From Ruania halotolerans (GTDB taxonomy: Bacteria > Actinomycetota > Actinomycetes > Actinomycetales > Beutenbergiaceae): a DNA stretch of 64,000 bases. The stretch spans positions 620,001-684,000 of the forward strand of contig NZ_CP088017.1 in the NCBI RefSeq assembly GCF_021049285.1, in the 5' to 3' direction. Numbering within the stretch: position 1 is the first letter of the stretch; every line of letters begins with the position of its first letter. Under the pieces are notes generated by a model. The model saw only the letters and a program-made list of their open reading frames with translations. It searched no databases and was not told the DNA's origin. A program made the translations under genes and the position numbers. This document shows, one piece after another, positions 30,171 to 38,434 of this stretch.

Positions 30171-31720
30171 GACCGCGAGCCTAACCCTGCCGGCACCGGC
30201 GGGAGGTGGTTGGTCCGGGCAACTCGCGCATACCAGCGCCCGGACGCCTTGACCGTGCGCTCCTGCGTCTCGTAGTCCACCCGCACCAGGCCGAACCGTT
30301 TGCTGTATCCCAGCGCCCACTCGAAGTTGTCCAGCAGGGACCAGGCGAAGTAACCCCGTACATCCGCCCCGTCCTCGATCGCGGCCGCCACCGCCCGTAG
30401 GTGTGCGTCGAGATAGCCGATCCGGTCCTGATCGTCCACCGAGCCGTCGGGCCCGACCACGTCCGGGTATGCCGCACCGTTCTCGGTGACGAACATCGCC
30501 GTGCCCCGCGGCCCGCTGTAATCCCGCTGCAGGCGCGTCAGCAACCGAGTCAGCCCCTCCGGCTGCACCTCCCAGCCCATATCCGTAGTGGGCAGCCCGC
30601 GGCTGCGGTGGTGCACGCCACCGACAGGGTTCGGTGAGCTGACCGGACGGCGGACCTGCGCACGTCCGGAACGGACGCCGTCGGGCCGGTTCTGCCCCTC
30701 CGGCGCATCCTGGCCAGGGTGACCGGAGACGGCAGCCCCGTTGTAGTAGTTCACCCCGAGCACGTCGATCGGGGCCGAGATCAGCTCCAGGTCCCCATCG
30801 CGGACATGCTCCAGCAGACCGAGGTGGCGCGTGTCCTCGATGATGTCGGCCGGGTAGGCCCCGGTGAAGATCGGGTCGAGGAAGATGCGGTTGAAGAATC
30901 CGTCCTCGAGCCGCGCCGCCTCCACATCAGCCGGATCAGCCGGGTCGTAGGGGTCTGCCACCGTGAAGTTCAGGGTGAGGCCCACGCTCGCGTCAGGATC
31001 CCGACGGCGGAGCTCACCGAGCGCCAGACCGTGCCCCAAGAGCAGATGGTGGGCTGCCGCCAGACCAGCGTCGGGCGATTGACGGCCCGGCGCGTGCACT
31101 CCCGCGGTATACCCGAGGAAGGCCGAGCACCACGGTTCGTTCAGTGTGGTCCAGATCGGCACACGGTCCCCGAGCACTTCGTGCATCGCCACCGCGTAAT
31201 CAGCGAACCGGTACGCCGTGTCCCGGATCGGCCATCCGCCGTCGGCCTCCAGCGCCTGCGGCAGATCCCAGTGATACAACGTCAGCCACGGGCTGATTCC
31301 CGCGGCGAGCAACTCGTCCACCAGGCGCGAGTAGTAGTCCATGCCCGCCCGGTTGACGGTGCGCCCATCCGGCATCGCCCTCGCCCAGGAGGTGGAGAAC
31401 CGGTAGAAGTCCACACCCAGCTCGCGCAGCAGTGTGATGTCTTCGCGGTAACGGTGGTATTGATCGCACGCGACCGCACCGTCATGACCGCCGTCGACAG
31501 CACCGGGCACCCGGCAGAAGACGTCCCAGATCGACTCCGCACGACCGTCCTGGCTGGCCGCCCCCTCCACCTGATAGGCGGCCGTGGCGGCCCCCCAGCT
31601 GAAGCCGTCCGGGAAGGTCACCGAGGAGTCCCGCAGTGCGGGCAACGGGGCGGTCGGGGCGAACGGCACGGGCCTGCCGGACGGTCTGGAGGTGTGGCGA
31701 TCGGTGCTGCGCAAGGTCAT
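30167..31720 (-). CDS. GH1 beta-glucosidase
   Basis: A 517-residue glycoside hydrolase family 1 enzyme, releasing glucose from cellobiose or beta-glucosides in the cytosol. Catalytic acid/base Glu lies in TLNEPW and the nucleophile Glu in VTENGA; other family marks are FSWGAATAAYQVEG, YRFSTSWARAMPDG and YFAWSLLDNFEWALGY. GH1 proteins average 450-480 residues. The excess is a 30-residue N-terminal tail and a polar insertion (about residues 345-385, QDAPEGQNRPDG ... NPVGGVHHRSRGL) between the barrel strands. It stands between the permease and LacI genes, as bglC does near cebEFG in Streptomyces. Confidence 0.92.
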   Translation of the reverse strand: MTLRSTDRHTSRPSGRPVPFAPTAPLPALRDSSVTFPDGFSWGAATAAYQVEGAASQDGRAESIWDVFCRVPGAVDGGHDGAVACDQYHRYREDITLLRELGVDFYRFSTSWARAMPDGRTVNRAGMDYYSRLVDELLAAGISPWLTLYHWDLPQALEADGGWPIRDTAYRFADYAVAMHEVLGDRVPIWTTLNEPWCSAFLGYTAGVHAPGRQSPDAGLAAAHHLLLGHGLALGELRRRDPDASVGLTLNFTVADPYDPADPADVEAARLEDGFFNRIFLDPIFTGAYPADIIEDTRHLGLLEHVRDGDLELISAPIDVLGVNYYNGAAVSGHPGQDAPEGQNRPDGVRSGRAQVRRPVSSPNPVGGVHHRSRGLPTTDMGWEVQPEGLTRLLTRLQRDYSGPRGTAMFVTENGAAYPDVVGPDGSVDDQDRIGYLDAHLRAVAAAIEDGADVRGYFAWSLLDNFEWALGYSKRFGLVRVDYETQERTVKASGRWYARVARTNHLPPVPAGLGSRS

Positions 31721-31751
31721 CGGCGCGAATCTCTCTCTCGATGAGGTGGTC

Positions 31752-32675
31752 TCAGCCCTTGACCGCGCCGGTCATGATGCCGGCCACGAGCTGCTTCCCG
31801 GCGATCGCGAAGATCACCAGCAGGGGGAACGTGATGAGGAAGACGCCGGCCATCACAAGTGAGTAATCGGTGAAGTAGTTTCCCTGGAGGGCCTCCACCA
31901 CCAGTGGCAGGGTCGGGTTCTGCGAGCTCAGCACGATGGAAGGCCAGAAGAACATCGTCCACTGCATCACGAACCAGAACAGGAAGAGCATCGCCGCCGC
32001 AGGGGCCGCCGCGGGTAGCGCGATGGACCTGAAGGTCCGGAACATCGAGGCGCCGTCCACCCGGGCTGCCTCGACGAGCTCGTAGGGCAGGGCCGAAGAC
32101 AGGTACTGCGTCATCCAGAACACCCCGAATGGGCACAGCATCGCCGGCACGATGACGGCCTGGAGCTTGCCCACCCAGTCCAGGTCGGTCATCAGGATGT
32201 ACAGCGGGATCACCCCGAGCTGGGTGGGCACCGCCATCGTGGCGATCACGAAGACGAGCAACCCCCGCCGCCAGGCGAACCGCAGCTTCGCGAACGCAAA
32301 CCCGGCGAGTGTGGAGAACAGCACCACGGCGAGCGAGGCGGTGGTGGAGATGATCAGCGAGTTCGCCAGTGCCTTCCAGAAGTTGATCTGGCTGGTGGTC
32401 ACGATCGTCGCGAACTGGTCGAACAGGCTCAGATCGGGCAGCCATTGCGGCACCGCTCGCTGGGAAATCTCCTGCTGCGTGGACGAACCGAGCAGCAGGG
32501 TGTAGTAGAGCGGGAAGATCGAGATCGCCAAGATGAGCGCCAGGAGCGCGTAGGTGACCCAGCCGGGGCGACGGGATGCGACACGAGCGGCCCGGGAGCC
32601 GCGGTCCCGGCGCCGTGCTGCGGCTCGGGCGGCGGACTTGCCGGCGGTTTGTGCGGTGACTCCGACGGACGTCAT
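31752..32675 (-). CDS. Carbohydrate ABC transporter permease, MalG/CebG type
   Basis: A 307-residue inner-membrane permease. A basic N-terminal tail precedes the first membrane segment (WVTYALLALILAISIFPLYY); five others follow. The EAA loop is ELVEAARVDGASMFRTFRSIALP and the family ending GAVKG is present. Its start overlaps the upstream permease stop as ATGA. With the next gene it forms the channel for the binding protein at 33908; the ATPase (MsiK-like, often shared and elsewhere) is missing from the locus, as usual in actinobacteria. Confidence 0.93.
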   Translation of the reverse strand: MTSVGVTAQTAGKSAARAAARRRDRGSRAARVASRRPGWVTYALLALILAISIFPLYYTLLLGSSTQQEISQRAVPQWLPDLSLFDQFATIVTTSQINFWKALANSLIISTTASLAVVLFSTLAGFAFAKLRFAWRRGLLVFVIATMAVPTQLGVIPLYILMTDLDWVGKLQAVIVPAMLCPFGVFWMTQYLSSALPYELVEAARVDGASMFRTFRSIALPAAAPAAAMLFLFWFVMQWTMFFWPSIVLSSQNPTLPLVVEALQGNYFTDYSLVMAGVFLITFPLLVIFAIAGKQLVAGIMTGAVKG

Positions 32676-33796
32676 CGGCCCTCGCCTCCGTGTGTGTGGT
32701 CTGTTTCGGGAGTGGGATGCGGCCGTGGTGACGATGGTGGACGGGCCGACGGCGGCACGGGCGCGCCCGCACCCGTTGGTGCCTGGGCGAGCAGCGCCTT
32801 GGGGCGTCGACGGCGCGACGACCGGACGCCGTCGGCCGCGGCGATCCGGGTGGTGAGGTAGAAGTTGATCAGCCCGATGCACACGATCAACATGAACAGA
32901 AGCCAGGCGACGGCGGCCGCTCGCCCGAAGTTCTTCTGGTTCCCCCAGGCCACGTCGTACAGATAGAGCACGGTGGTCATCCAGTTCCGGCTCGGCCCGC
33001 CCATCCCGAGGGCGTCGAACATACGGACCTCGTCGAATATCTGCATCCCGCCGATCGTGGCCGTGATCACCACGAAGACCATCGTGGAACGGATCTGCGG
33101 GACGGTGACGGAGAAGAACTGCCGCAACCTGCCGGCACCGTCGATCACGGCCGCCTCGTAGAGCTCGCGCGGTACCGCCTGCATCGCGGCCAGGAGAATC
33201 AAGGCGTTGTAGCCCGTCCACCGGAAGTTGACCATGGTCGCGATGGCCACGTGGCTGGCGAGACGGTCGCTATGCCATCCGATCGGGTCGAATCCGATCC
33301 CACCGAGAATCGCGTTGATCAGCCCGTATTGGTCGGCGAACATGCGCCCGAAGATCATCGAGACCGCCACCGGCGCCACCACATAGGGCACCAGAACCCC
33401 CATCCGCCAGAATGTGGCCGACCGCAGGTTCTGGTCCAGGAGTGCGGCGATCGTGATGGCCAGCGCCAACTGCGGGACGGCCGAGAGCACGAAGATGGAG
33501 AAGGTGTTCGCCACGGACTTCCAGAAGATCGGCTGACCGAGCACATCGGTGAAGTTCTGCAGGCCGACGAACTCCCCCTGACCACCGAGCAGATTCCATT
33601 CGTGCACCGAGACATAGGCCGTGTAGACGAGCGGGAAGGCGCCGATGAGAGCGAACAGGAGGAAGAACGGGGAGATGTACAGGTAGGGCGAGAACTTCAC
33701 GTCCCAGCGCCCGAGGCGCTGCGAGAAGCCCACGCGACGCGGCGGCCGGTTATCGAGATCGTTGCGCGCAGGCGCGGGAGCGTTCAGGAGGGTCAT
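32672..33796 (-). CDS. Carbohydrate ABC transporter permease, MalF/CebF type
   Basis: A 374-residue permease with first membrane segment PYLYISPFFLLFALIGAFPL, a substrate-facing N-terminal loop (EWNLLGGQGEFVGLQNFTDV) typical of the MalF/UgpA type, and the EAA loop ELYEAAVIDGAGRLRQFFSVTVP. The last 40 residues are a Pro/Arg-rich cytoplasmic tail not needed by the family. It follows the binding-protein gene by about 110 bases and is coupled to the next permease through ATGA. Confidence 0.93.
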   Translation of the reverse strand: MTLLNAPAPARNDLDNRPPRRVGFSQRLGRWDVKFSPYLYISPFFLLFALIGAFPLVYTAYVSVHEWNLLGGQGEFVGLQNFTDVLGQPIFWKSVANTFSIFVLSAVPQLALAITIAALLDQNLRSATFWRMGVLVPYVVAPVAVSMIFGRMFADQYGLINAILGGIGFDPIGWHSDRLASHVAIATMVNFRWTGYNALILLAAMQAVPRELYEAAVIDGAGRLRQFFSVTVPQIRSTMVFVVITATIGGMQIFDEVRMFDALGMGGPSRNWMTTVLYLYDVAWGNQKNFGRAAAVAWLLFMLIVCIGLINFYLTTRIAAADGVRSSRRRRPKALLAQAPTGAGAPVPPSARPPSSPRPHPTPETDHTHGGEGR

Positions 33797-33907
33797 GGCG
33801 GCTTCCTGTGGCGGCGAAGGAGTGTCGAGGTCCGCACCTGGTGCGCCGGGCCGGCGTCACCCGCCGGCCCGGCGCCCCGATGAGGAGGTGCTGTCAGTCC
33901 TGCCGGG

Positions 33908-35236
33908 TCACATCAGGCCGAGGGAGTTGAACGTCTCGACAGCGCCGTCCCAGCTCGCCTCGGGGTCCTGCTCGCCGGTGACGTCAACGCGCAGCAGTGC
34001 GTCCTGAACGCCCTGGTGGATGGAGAAGTAGTTCGCACCCTTGAACGGCACCACGTCGATGGCCTCTGCGCGGGAGGTGAAGATCTGACCGACTGGGGCA
34101 TCGTTGAAGAAGGGGTTCGTGAACGACTGCACTTCCTCCGAGGACTGCGCCTCCACCTGCGAGGGGAACGTGCCCGCGTTCTCGAATGCCTCGGTCTGCT
34201 GCTCGGGGGCGGTCAGCCAGGCCGCGAGCTCCTGGGCCTGTTCGGTGTTCGCACCGGAGGCCGGGACGGTCAGGAACGAGCCGCCCCAGTTGCCGCCGCC
34301 ACCGGGGAAGACGTCTGCGATATTCCAGCCGTCCACGCCACCGGCGCGCTCCTCGACCGGGCCGGTCATCCACGCCGGGCAGAGCATGGTGGCGAAGCCG
34401 TCGTTCTGGAACGCGGCGTCCCAGTCGGCCGTCCACAGCTCCAGACCGGCGGAGAGCTCGTCATCCACCGAGGCGGCGAGGACCTGGTCGTAGAGGTCCT
34501 TGACGGCGGTGTTCGTGGCGAGATCGAGCGGTTCACCGGTTTCCGCATCCTCATAAGCGGACTCGAGCTGGTTCACCATGCCCTGATAGGTGGCCTGGGC
34601 GCCGTCGAACCATGCGGCGTCGGAGTTCGCGACGAAGTCGCGCCCGGCAGCGAAGTAGTCCTCCCAGGTGGCGTCATCCCCACCAAGGAGCTCGGCCACC
34701 TCAGCGGGGTCGGTGGGTAGTCCTGCGTCGGCGAACAGATCCTGCCGGTAGCAGATGCCCTCGGGGCCGATGTCCGTGCCATAGCCGAGGAGCTGGCCCT
34801 CGGGTGTGGTGGCCTGCTCGACCTTCCAGTCGTGCCAGCGGCTCTCCAGCTCAGGGTCGGAGAGGTCCACGAAGAGGTCGGGGTACTGCATCAGTTCGGG
34901 GAGCCAGTCCACCTCGATCGCCTCGATGTCGGACAGGCCCTCACCGCCGGCGGCGATCTTCGTGGTGAGGTTGGTGCGTGCTGCCTCGGAGGTGTCCGCG
35001 GTGACCAGCTCGACGGTGACGCCCGGGTGCTCCTCCTCGAATCGGTCGAGCATCTCCTCGGTGTAACCGAACTGGTTGAAGGTGGCGACGGTGAGGGTGA
35101 CATCGTCGCCGGACTCGGCTCCGGTCTCGCCCTCGGCTCCTCCGGCATCGTCGCTGCACGCGGCGAGACCGGCGACGACGAGTGCTCCTGTTGCGGCTGC
35201 CACGATGCGGCGTGCGCGGATGGTTGTGCTGAACAT
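33908..35236 (-). CDS. Carbohydrate ABC transporter substrate-binding lipoprotein (CebE-like)
   Basis: A 442-residue extracellular solute-binding protein of family 1. The signal peptide has a basic start (TTIRARR), a hydrophobic core and lipobox LAAC near residue 27, followed by an acidic tether (DDAGGAEGETGAESGDD). The mature domain shows the family patterns LDRFEEEHPGVTVELV, LPELMQYPDLFVDL and GNWGGSFLTVPASG. It captures the sugar for the two permeases. ATG at 35236 has an AAGGA ribosome binding site and gives the correct signal sequence. Two CebR-type operators lie 37-74 bases upstream. Cellobiose or cello-oligosaccharides are the likely ligands by analogy. Confidence 0.93.
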   Translation of the reverse strand: MFSTTIRARRIVAAATGALVVAGLAACSDDAGGAEGETGAESGDDVTLTVATFNQFGYTEEMLDRFEEEHPGVTVELVTADTSEAARTNLTTKIAAGGEGLSDIEAIEVDWLPELMQYPDLFVDLSDPELESRWHDWKVEQATTPEGQLLGYGTDIGPEGICYRQDLFADAGLPTDPAEVAELLGGDDATWEDYFAAGRDFVANSDAAWFDGAQATYQGMVNQLESAYEDAETGEPLDLATNTAVKDLYDQVLAASVDDELSAGLELWTADWDAAFQNDGFATMLCPAWMTGPVEERAGGVDGWNIADVFPGGGGNWGGSFLTVPASGANTEQAQELAAWLTAPEQQTEAFENAGTFPSQVEAQSSEEVQSFTNPFFNDAPVGQIFTSRAEAIDVVPFKGANYFSIHQGVQDALLRVDVTGEQDPEASWDGAVETFNSLGLM

Positions 35237-35272
35237 GGTGACGTCCTTGTCTGCGGTGGTCGGCATTGGCCA

Positions 35273-35310
35273 TGGAAGCGCTCCCACAGTCAGCGGTGGA
35301 AGCGCTCCCA
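35273..35310. promoter_or_regulatory. Two tandem CebR-like operators
   Basis: TGGAAGCGCTCCCA occurs at 35273-35286 and again at 35297-35310, 24 bases apart. Each differs from the fully symmetric CebR consensus TGGGAGCGCTCCCA in one base. They lie just upstream of the binding-protein gene, near where the promoter must be. Two sites on nearly the same helix face favour cooperative repression by the LacI-family protein encoded at the end of the operon. Confidence 0.75.
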
Positions 35311-35469
35311 CACGCGAGTCATCGTCCGCCTGGCGAGGGGATGGCGTCAAGGGGAGGCAGTGGCCGTGGGGGAGTAGCCGGGGCGGCGCGTGGGCGTTTG
35401 TGCAGGTCAGCGCCGTGCTGGTGCCGACAATGTGGCCATATTGTTATCGGCGTAGCGCGCGGGTGTCGT

Positions 35470-36165
35470 TCAGGAGCCGGGGGATCGGCGCCGCACCGTA
35501 CGGCTCGCTAACCGGCGCAACCGGTGAAAACTGGGGCGCGGAGGTTTCCAGCCCATGCTCTCGGGAAGCACCCACCCGCGCCATTGCGCGAGCAGGCAGA
35601 ACACGGCTCCGACTGCTGCGCCCACCAGAGAACCGATCGTGCTCGATTCCAGCACGGTGAGTGCGGTTGCCACCACGGCGGCAGCCAGCGCACAGGTCGC
35701 ATAGAGCGTCGATCGTCCGAGGATGCGGGGCACCTGTCGCATCACCACGTCCCGCACGAAACCGCCTCCGACGGCGGTCACCACCCCGAGCATGACCGCC
35801 GCGAGGGGCCCGAGTCCCACGGCCAGGGCCTTCTGTGCACCGACGGCGGCCCACAGTCCGAGTGCGAGCGCATCGATCGGTGGGAAGGCCTTGTCCCAGA
35901 TGCGTCCCTCGAGCCGGATCGCATAGGCGATCACAGCTCCCGCGAGGGCGGTGAGCACGTAGGCATTGTCGGTGAGAGCCACGGGCGGACCCGCCTGCAG
36001 GAGCGTGTCCCGGATCAATCCGCCGCCGAGCCCGGAGAGGATCGCGAGCACGGCGAAACCGATCGGGTCCAGCCGGTGGGAGCGAGCCACCACTCCGCCG
36101 AGGATGGCGTTGAACAACACCCCAGTGAGATCGAGCCACCGGATCACGGCGTCCGGGTCAAGCAT
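35470..36165 (-). CDS. UPF0126/TRIC-family membrane protein
   Basis: A 231-residue membrane protein with two repeats of three membrane segments, as in the UPF0126 family (distantly related to TRIC cation channels; E. coli members act in glycine transport). The repeat signatures GLGGGLIRDTLL and AVGGGFVRDVVMRQVP are both present, with the conserved G-G-G-(L/F)-(I/V)-R-D. The C-terminus is a basic cytoplasmic tail (FHRLRRLASRTVRRRSPGS). It stands alone. Direction of transport and substrate are unknown. Confidence 0.88.
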   Translation of the reverse strand: MLDPDAVIRWLDLTGVLFNAILGGVVARSHRLDPIGFAVLAILSGLGGGLIRDTLLQAGPPVALTDNAYVLTALAGAVIAYAIRLEGRIWDKAFPPIDALALGLWAAVGAQKALAVGLGPLAAVMLGVVTAVGGGFVRDVVMRQVPRILGRSTLYATCALAAAVVATALTVLESSTIGSLVGAAVGAVFCLLAQWRGWVLPESMGWKPPRPSFHRLRRLASRTVRRRSPGS

Positions 36166-36262
36166 CGGCCTCTCCCGTCAGCGGTCAGGACGTGCAGGCG
36201 ATCAACCCTGCTGTCGGCTCGGTGCATCAGGTTTCGCCGGCCGACCGGGCCTGAGATGTGGG

Positions 36263-36589
36263 TCAGTTCCCGGCTGCGCGGAACTCATCGATCACATGGG
36301 AGGGCACACGCTTCTTCGCGGGGATGTCAAAACCTCGTGCGCGGGCCCATTCGCGTACCGCGCGCGGGTCCACCGGTGTCTCCGTGCGTGCGGAATCCGC
36401 CTCGGCAATCCCCCCGCGAACCCGGCGAGCGGCCGCGGCGAACGGAGCGAGGGCCCGGGTGAGCTTGTCCCGGTTGGCGCTGTTCAGGTCGATCTCGTAG
36501 ACGGTGTCCTCCAGCGAGAACCGCACCGTGTGCTCCGCTGGTGTGCCGTCGAGATCGTCGGTCAGGTCGATGATCGTCCTGGTGGCCAC
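36263..36589 (-). CDS. lsr2: Lsr2-family nucleoid-associated protein with altered DNA-binding motif
   Basis: A 108-residue Lsr2 homologue, the H-NS-like silencer of actinobacteria. The N-terminal dimerisation domain (residues 1-60) reads IIDLTDDLDGTPAEHTVRFSL, then YEIDL. The C-terminal DNA-binding domain (residues about 75-108) reads VREWARARGFDIPAKKRVPS then VIDEFRAA. Known: Lsr2 inserts an Arg-Gly-Arg loop into the minor groove of AT-rich DNA. At that place this protein has Lys-Lys-Arg, so its binding may be weaker or different. It may be a paralogue beside a canonical Lsr2 elsewhere. It stands alone and is divergent from the next gene. Confidence 0.9.
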   Translation of the reverse strand: MATRTIIDLTDDLDGTPAEHTVRFSLEDTVYEIDLNSANRDKLTRALAPFAAAARRVRGGIAEADSARTETPVDPRAVREWARARGFDIPAKKRVPSHVIDEFRAAGN

Positions 36590-36677
36590 GGAAACTCCCT
36601 GGGTCAGATGGTGTCCGGCCCTAGCGTAGAGCGTCGATGCGCAGCGTTGGGACGGACGCGCTCGCTACTGTGCTCCC

Positions 36678-37319
36678 ATGAGATCTCGCCAGCGTGCCGC
36701 TGCTGTGCTGGGCCGTGCGTGGAGGAGCGCCACGGCCACCCGCGGACGGCAGGTTGCCACGGGTGTGCTGGTCGGGTTGTTGTTGGCGCCGATCGGAATT
36801 GCCGCCGTCGGCGGGTTCGCCACGGCCGACGAGATTGAGCCGGAGGGACTTGCTGCCGGGCAGATGATGGACCTGGGGCAGGTAGAGGTCCGGGTGGAGC
36901 ACTTCTTCGTCTCCGACCGCGTGTACACCTCGGGGCTCCCCGAGGGCGCATCGGCCTGGTTCGGTCTGGTGGCCGAGGTGGTGAACCCCCGGCCGGAGGA
37001 GGTCGTCATGCACCGGGACCTGTTTCGCGTACCTGCTGCGAATCCGTTGCAGGACGAGCCGAGCACGACCCTGATTGCCAGTGACGCCGGCATTCTCGTC
37101 ATGCTCGAACCCGATCTGCCGCAACGGGTGGTGACGCTCTGGCCGTTGACAGATCCGGCCCCGCTCGGCGATGAGATCACCGTCGAGGCCTATCCGGTCG
37201 CCGCGACGGACAGCTTGTTCTTCCCCGGAGACATTCTCTGGAGCACGCAGCCCCTGCAGGCCGTCGTCACCGTACCCCTCGGTGAGGTCCCGGCGGACCT
37301 GCTCGAGGAGGAGCAGTGA
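36678..37319 (+). CDS. Membrane-anchored extracytoplasmic protein, first of three tandem genes
   Basis: A 213-residue protein of unknown function. A basic N-terminus (residues 1-25) precedes one hydrophobic segment (ATGVLVGLLLAPIGIAAVGGF), then an extracytoplasmic domain that looks all-beta (QVEVRVEHFFVSDRVYTSG, AWFGLVAEVVNPRPEEVVM). The alternation suggests an immunoglobulin-like or DUF4352-type fold. The next two genes have the same architecture and are coupled to it. I do not recognise a named family. Confidence 0.7.
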   Translation: MRSRQRAAAVLGRAWRSATATRGRQVATGVLVGLLLAPIGIAAVGGFATADEIEPEGLAAGQMMDLGQVEVRVEHFFVSDRVYTSGLPEGASAWFGLVAEVVNPRPEEVVMHRDLFRVPAANPLQDEPSTTLIASDAGILVMLEPDLPQRVVTLWPLTDPAPLGDEITVEAYPVAATDSLFFPGDILWSTQPLQAVVTVPLGEVPADLLEEEQ

Positions 37320-37879
37320 TGCGCCGCCGTCTCACATTGCTCGCCGGCGTCGTCCTCGTGCTCGCCCTCGGCCTGGGCGTGAACACGGTGACCGAGCACA
37401 CGAGCCCGTCCGGGTCGGTGGCGACCGCGTTCGGCCTGGGGGAGGACGCACGTTTTGGCACCTTCCAGGTGCACGTGCACGGTGCGCGCGCCGCGGCCGC
37501 ACTCGACCATGACGGCGAGGAGGTGGTCACCGCCGGGGTCTGGGTGATTCTCGACATGTCCTTCGCCACCACCCATGAGCCGGATCGCGTGCATGACGTC
37601 GGAGTGCGGGACTCCAGCGGCCGTACCTTCACCACCTCCTCACGATCCCCCGGCAACGGCTGGGGGGCGGCGCCGGACACCTGGGTGCGTGGCGAGCTCG
37701 CCTTCGAAGTGCCCGCCGATGCGTTGGGCGAGTTCACCGTCTTCGTGTGGCCCACCCTTCGTTCGGACGTCGAAGGCGCACCCATCGGGTACGGCGTCAC
37801 GCGAGTCCATGTCACCGAGGTCGAGAGCGAGCCGGCCACGCTTGCCGAGCCGGTCGTTCTTCCGGCAGGTGAGCGATGA
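37319..37879 (+). CDS. Membrane-anchored extracytoplasmic protein, second of three tandem genes
   Basis: A 186-residue protein. The N-terminal segment (MRRRLTLLAGVVLVLALGLG) is a signal anchor or uncleaved signal; the rest is a beta-rich domain (FGTFQVHVHGARAAAAL, VVTAGVWVILDMSFATTHEP, VRDSSGRTFTTSS) with features of a DUF4352/telomere-repeat-like Ig fold. The ATG at 37319 shares one base with the preceding stop (TGATG) and has a GGAGGAG ribosome binding site. Function unknown. Confidence 0.7.
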   Translation: MRRRLTLLAGVVLVLALGLGVNTVTEHTSPSGSVATAFGLGEDARFGTFQVHVHGARAAAALDHDGEEVVTAGVWVILDMSFATTHEPDRVHDVGVRDSSGRTFTTSSRSPGNGWGAAPDTWVRGELAFEVPADALGEFTVFVWPTLRSDVEGAPIGYGVTRVHVTEVESEPATLAEPVVLPAGER

Positions 37880-38415
37880 GCGTTTCCGGCGGCAGGCTCA
37901 CCGGGCGGCGCGCCGTGGTGGTGGCGCTCATCGGTGTGCTGACCCTGGCGGCCTTCGGCTGGCGGGTCAGCGAGCAGGCACGGGAGTCGTGGTGGCCGAG
38001 CAGTGCCCACGAGGCACTCGGGCCCGGTGAGGATTTCGGCGGGATCCAGGTGGAGCTGGCCGGACTCGAACCCGCCGGGCAGATCGCAGACTGGAACGGG
38101 CCGTGGGAGCCCCCGGCCGGGTTCCAGGCATGGAAGATCTCACTCGCCGTAGCGACCACGCAGTCCGAGTTCAGCAGCGTGGAGGTCCTGGTGGAGGACG
38201 GTCAAGGCAGGCAGTACCTTGCGACGGAGAACGTGCCGTGGGACGTCGAAGGATACGAATGGTCCCTGACTGTGGCGATCCCCGAAGAGGACGATGACCC
38301 GATCCCTGGGGTACAGCACCTCCTCGTGCTCTTACCTGCCGATGCCGAGCCGGCGGCGGTACGTATCGAGTCCGCGCTGCTTCTCCCCGAGTACATCCGG
38401 CTCGAGGTCGAATGA
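37876..38415 (+). CDS. Membrane-anchored extracytoplasmic protein, third of three tandem genes
   Basis: A 179-residue protein with one N-terminal membrane segment (AVVVALIGVLTLAAFGWRV) and a beta-rich outer domain (GGIQVELAGLEPAG, FQAWKISLAVATTQSEF, VEVLVEDGQGRQYLATENV). The architecture repeats that of the two preceding genes although sequence identity by eye is low, suggesting old duplications. Start overlaps the previous stop as ATGA. It converges with the polytopic membrane protein gene 19 bases later. Confidence 0.7.
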   Translation: MSVSGGRLTGRRAVVVALIGVLTLAAFGWRVSEQARESWWPSSAHEALGPGEDFGGIQVELAGLEPAGQIADWNGPWEPPAGFQAWKISLAVATTQSEFSSVEVLVEDGQGRQYLATENVPWDVEGYEWSLTVAIPEEDDDPIPGVQHLLVLLPADAEPAAVRIESALLLPEYIRLEVE

Positions 38416-38434
38416 GGCACGCTGGTCGATCGAG

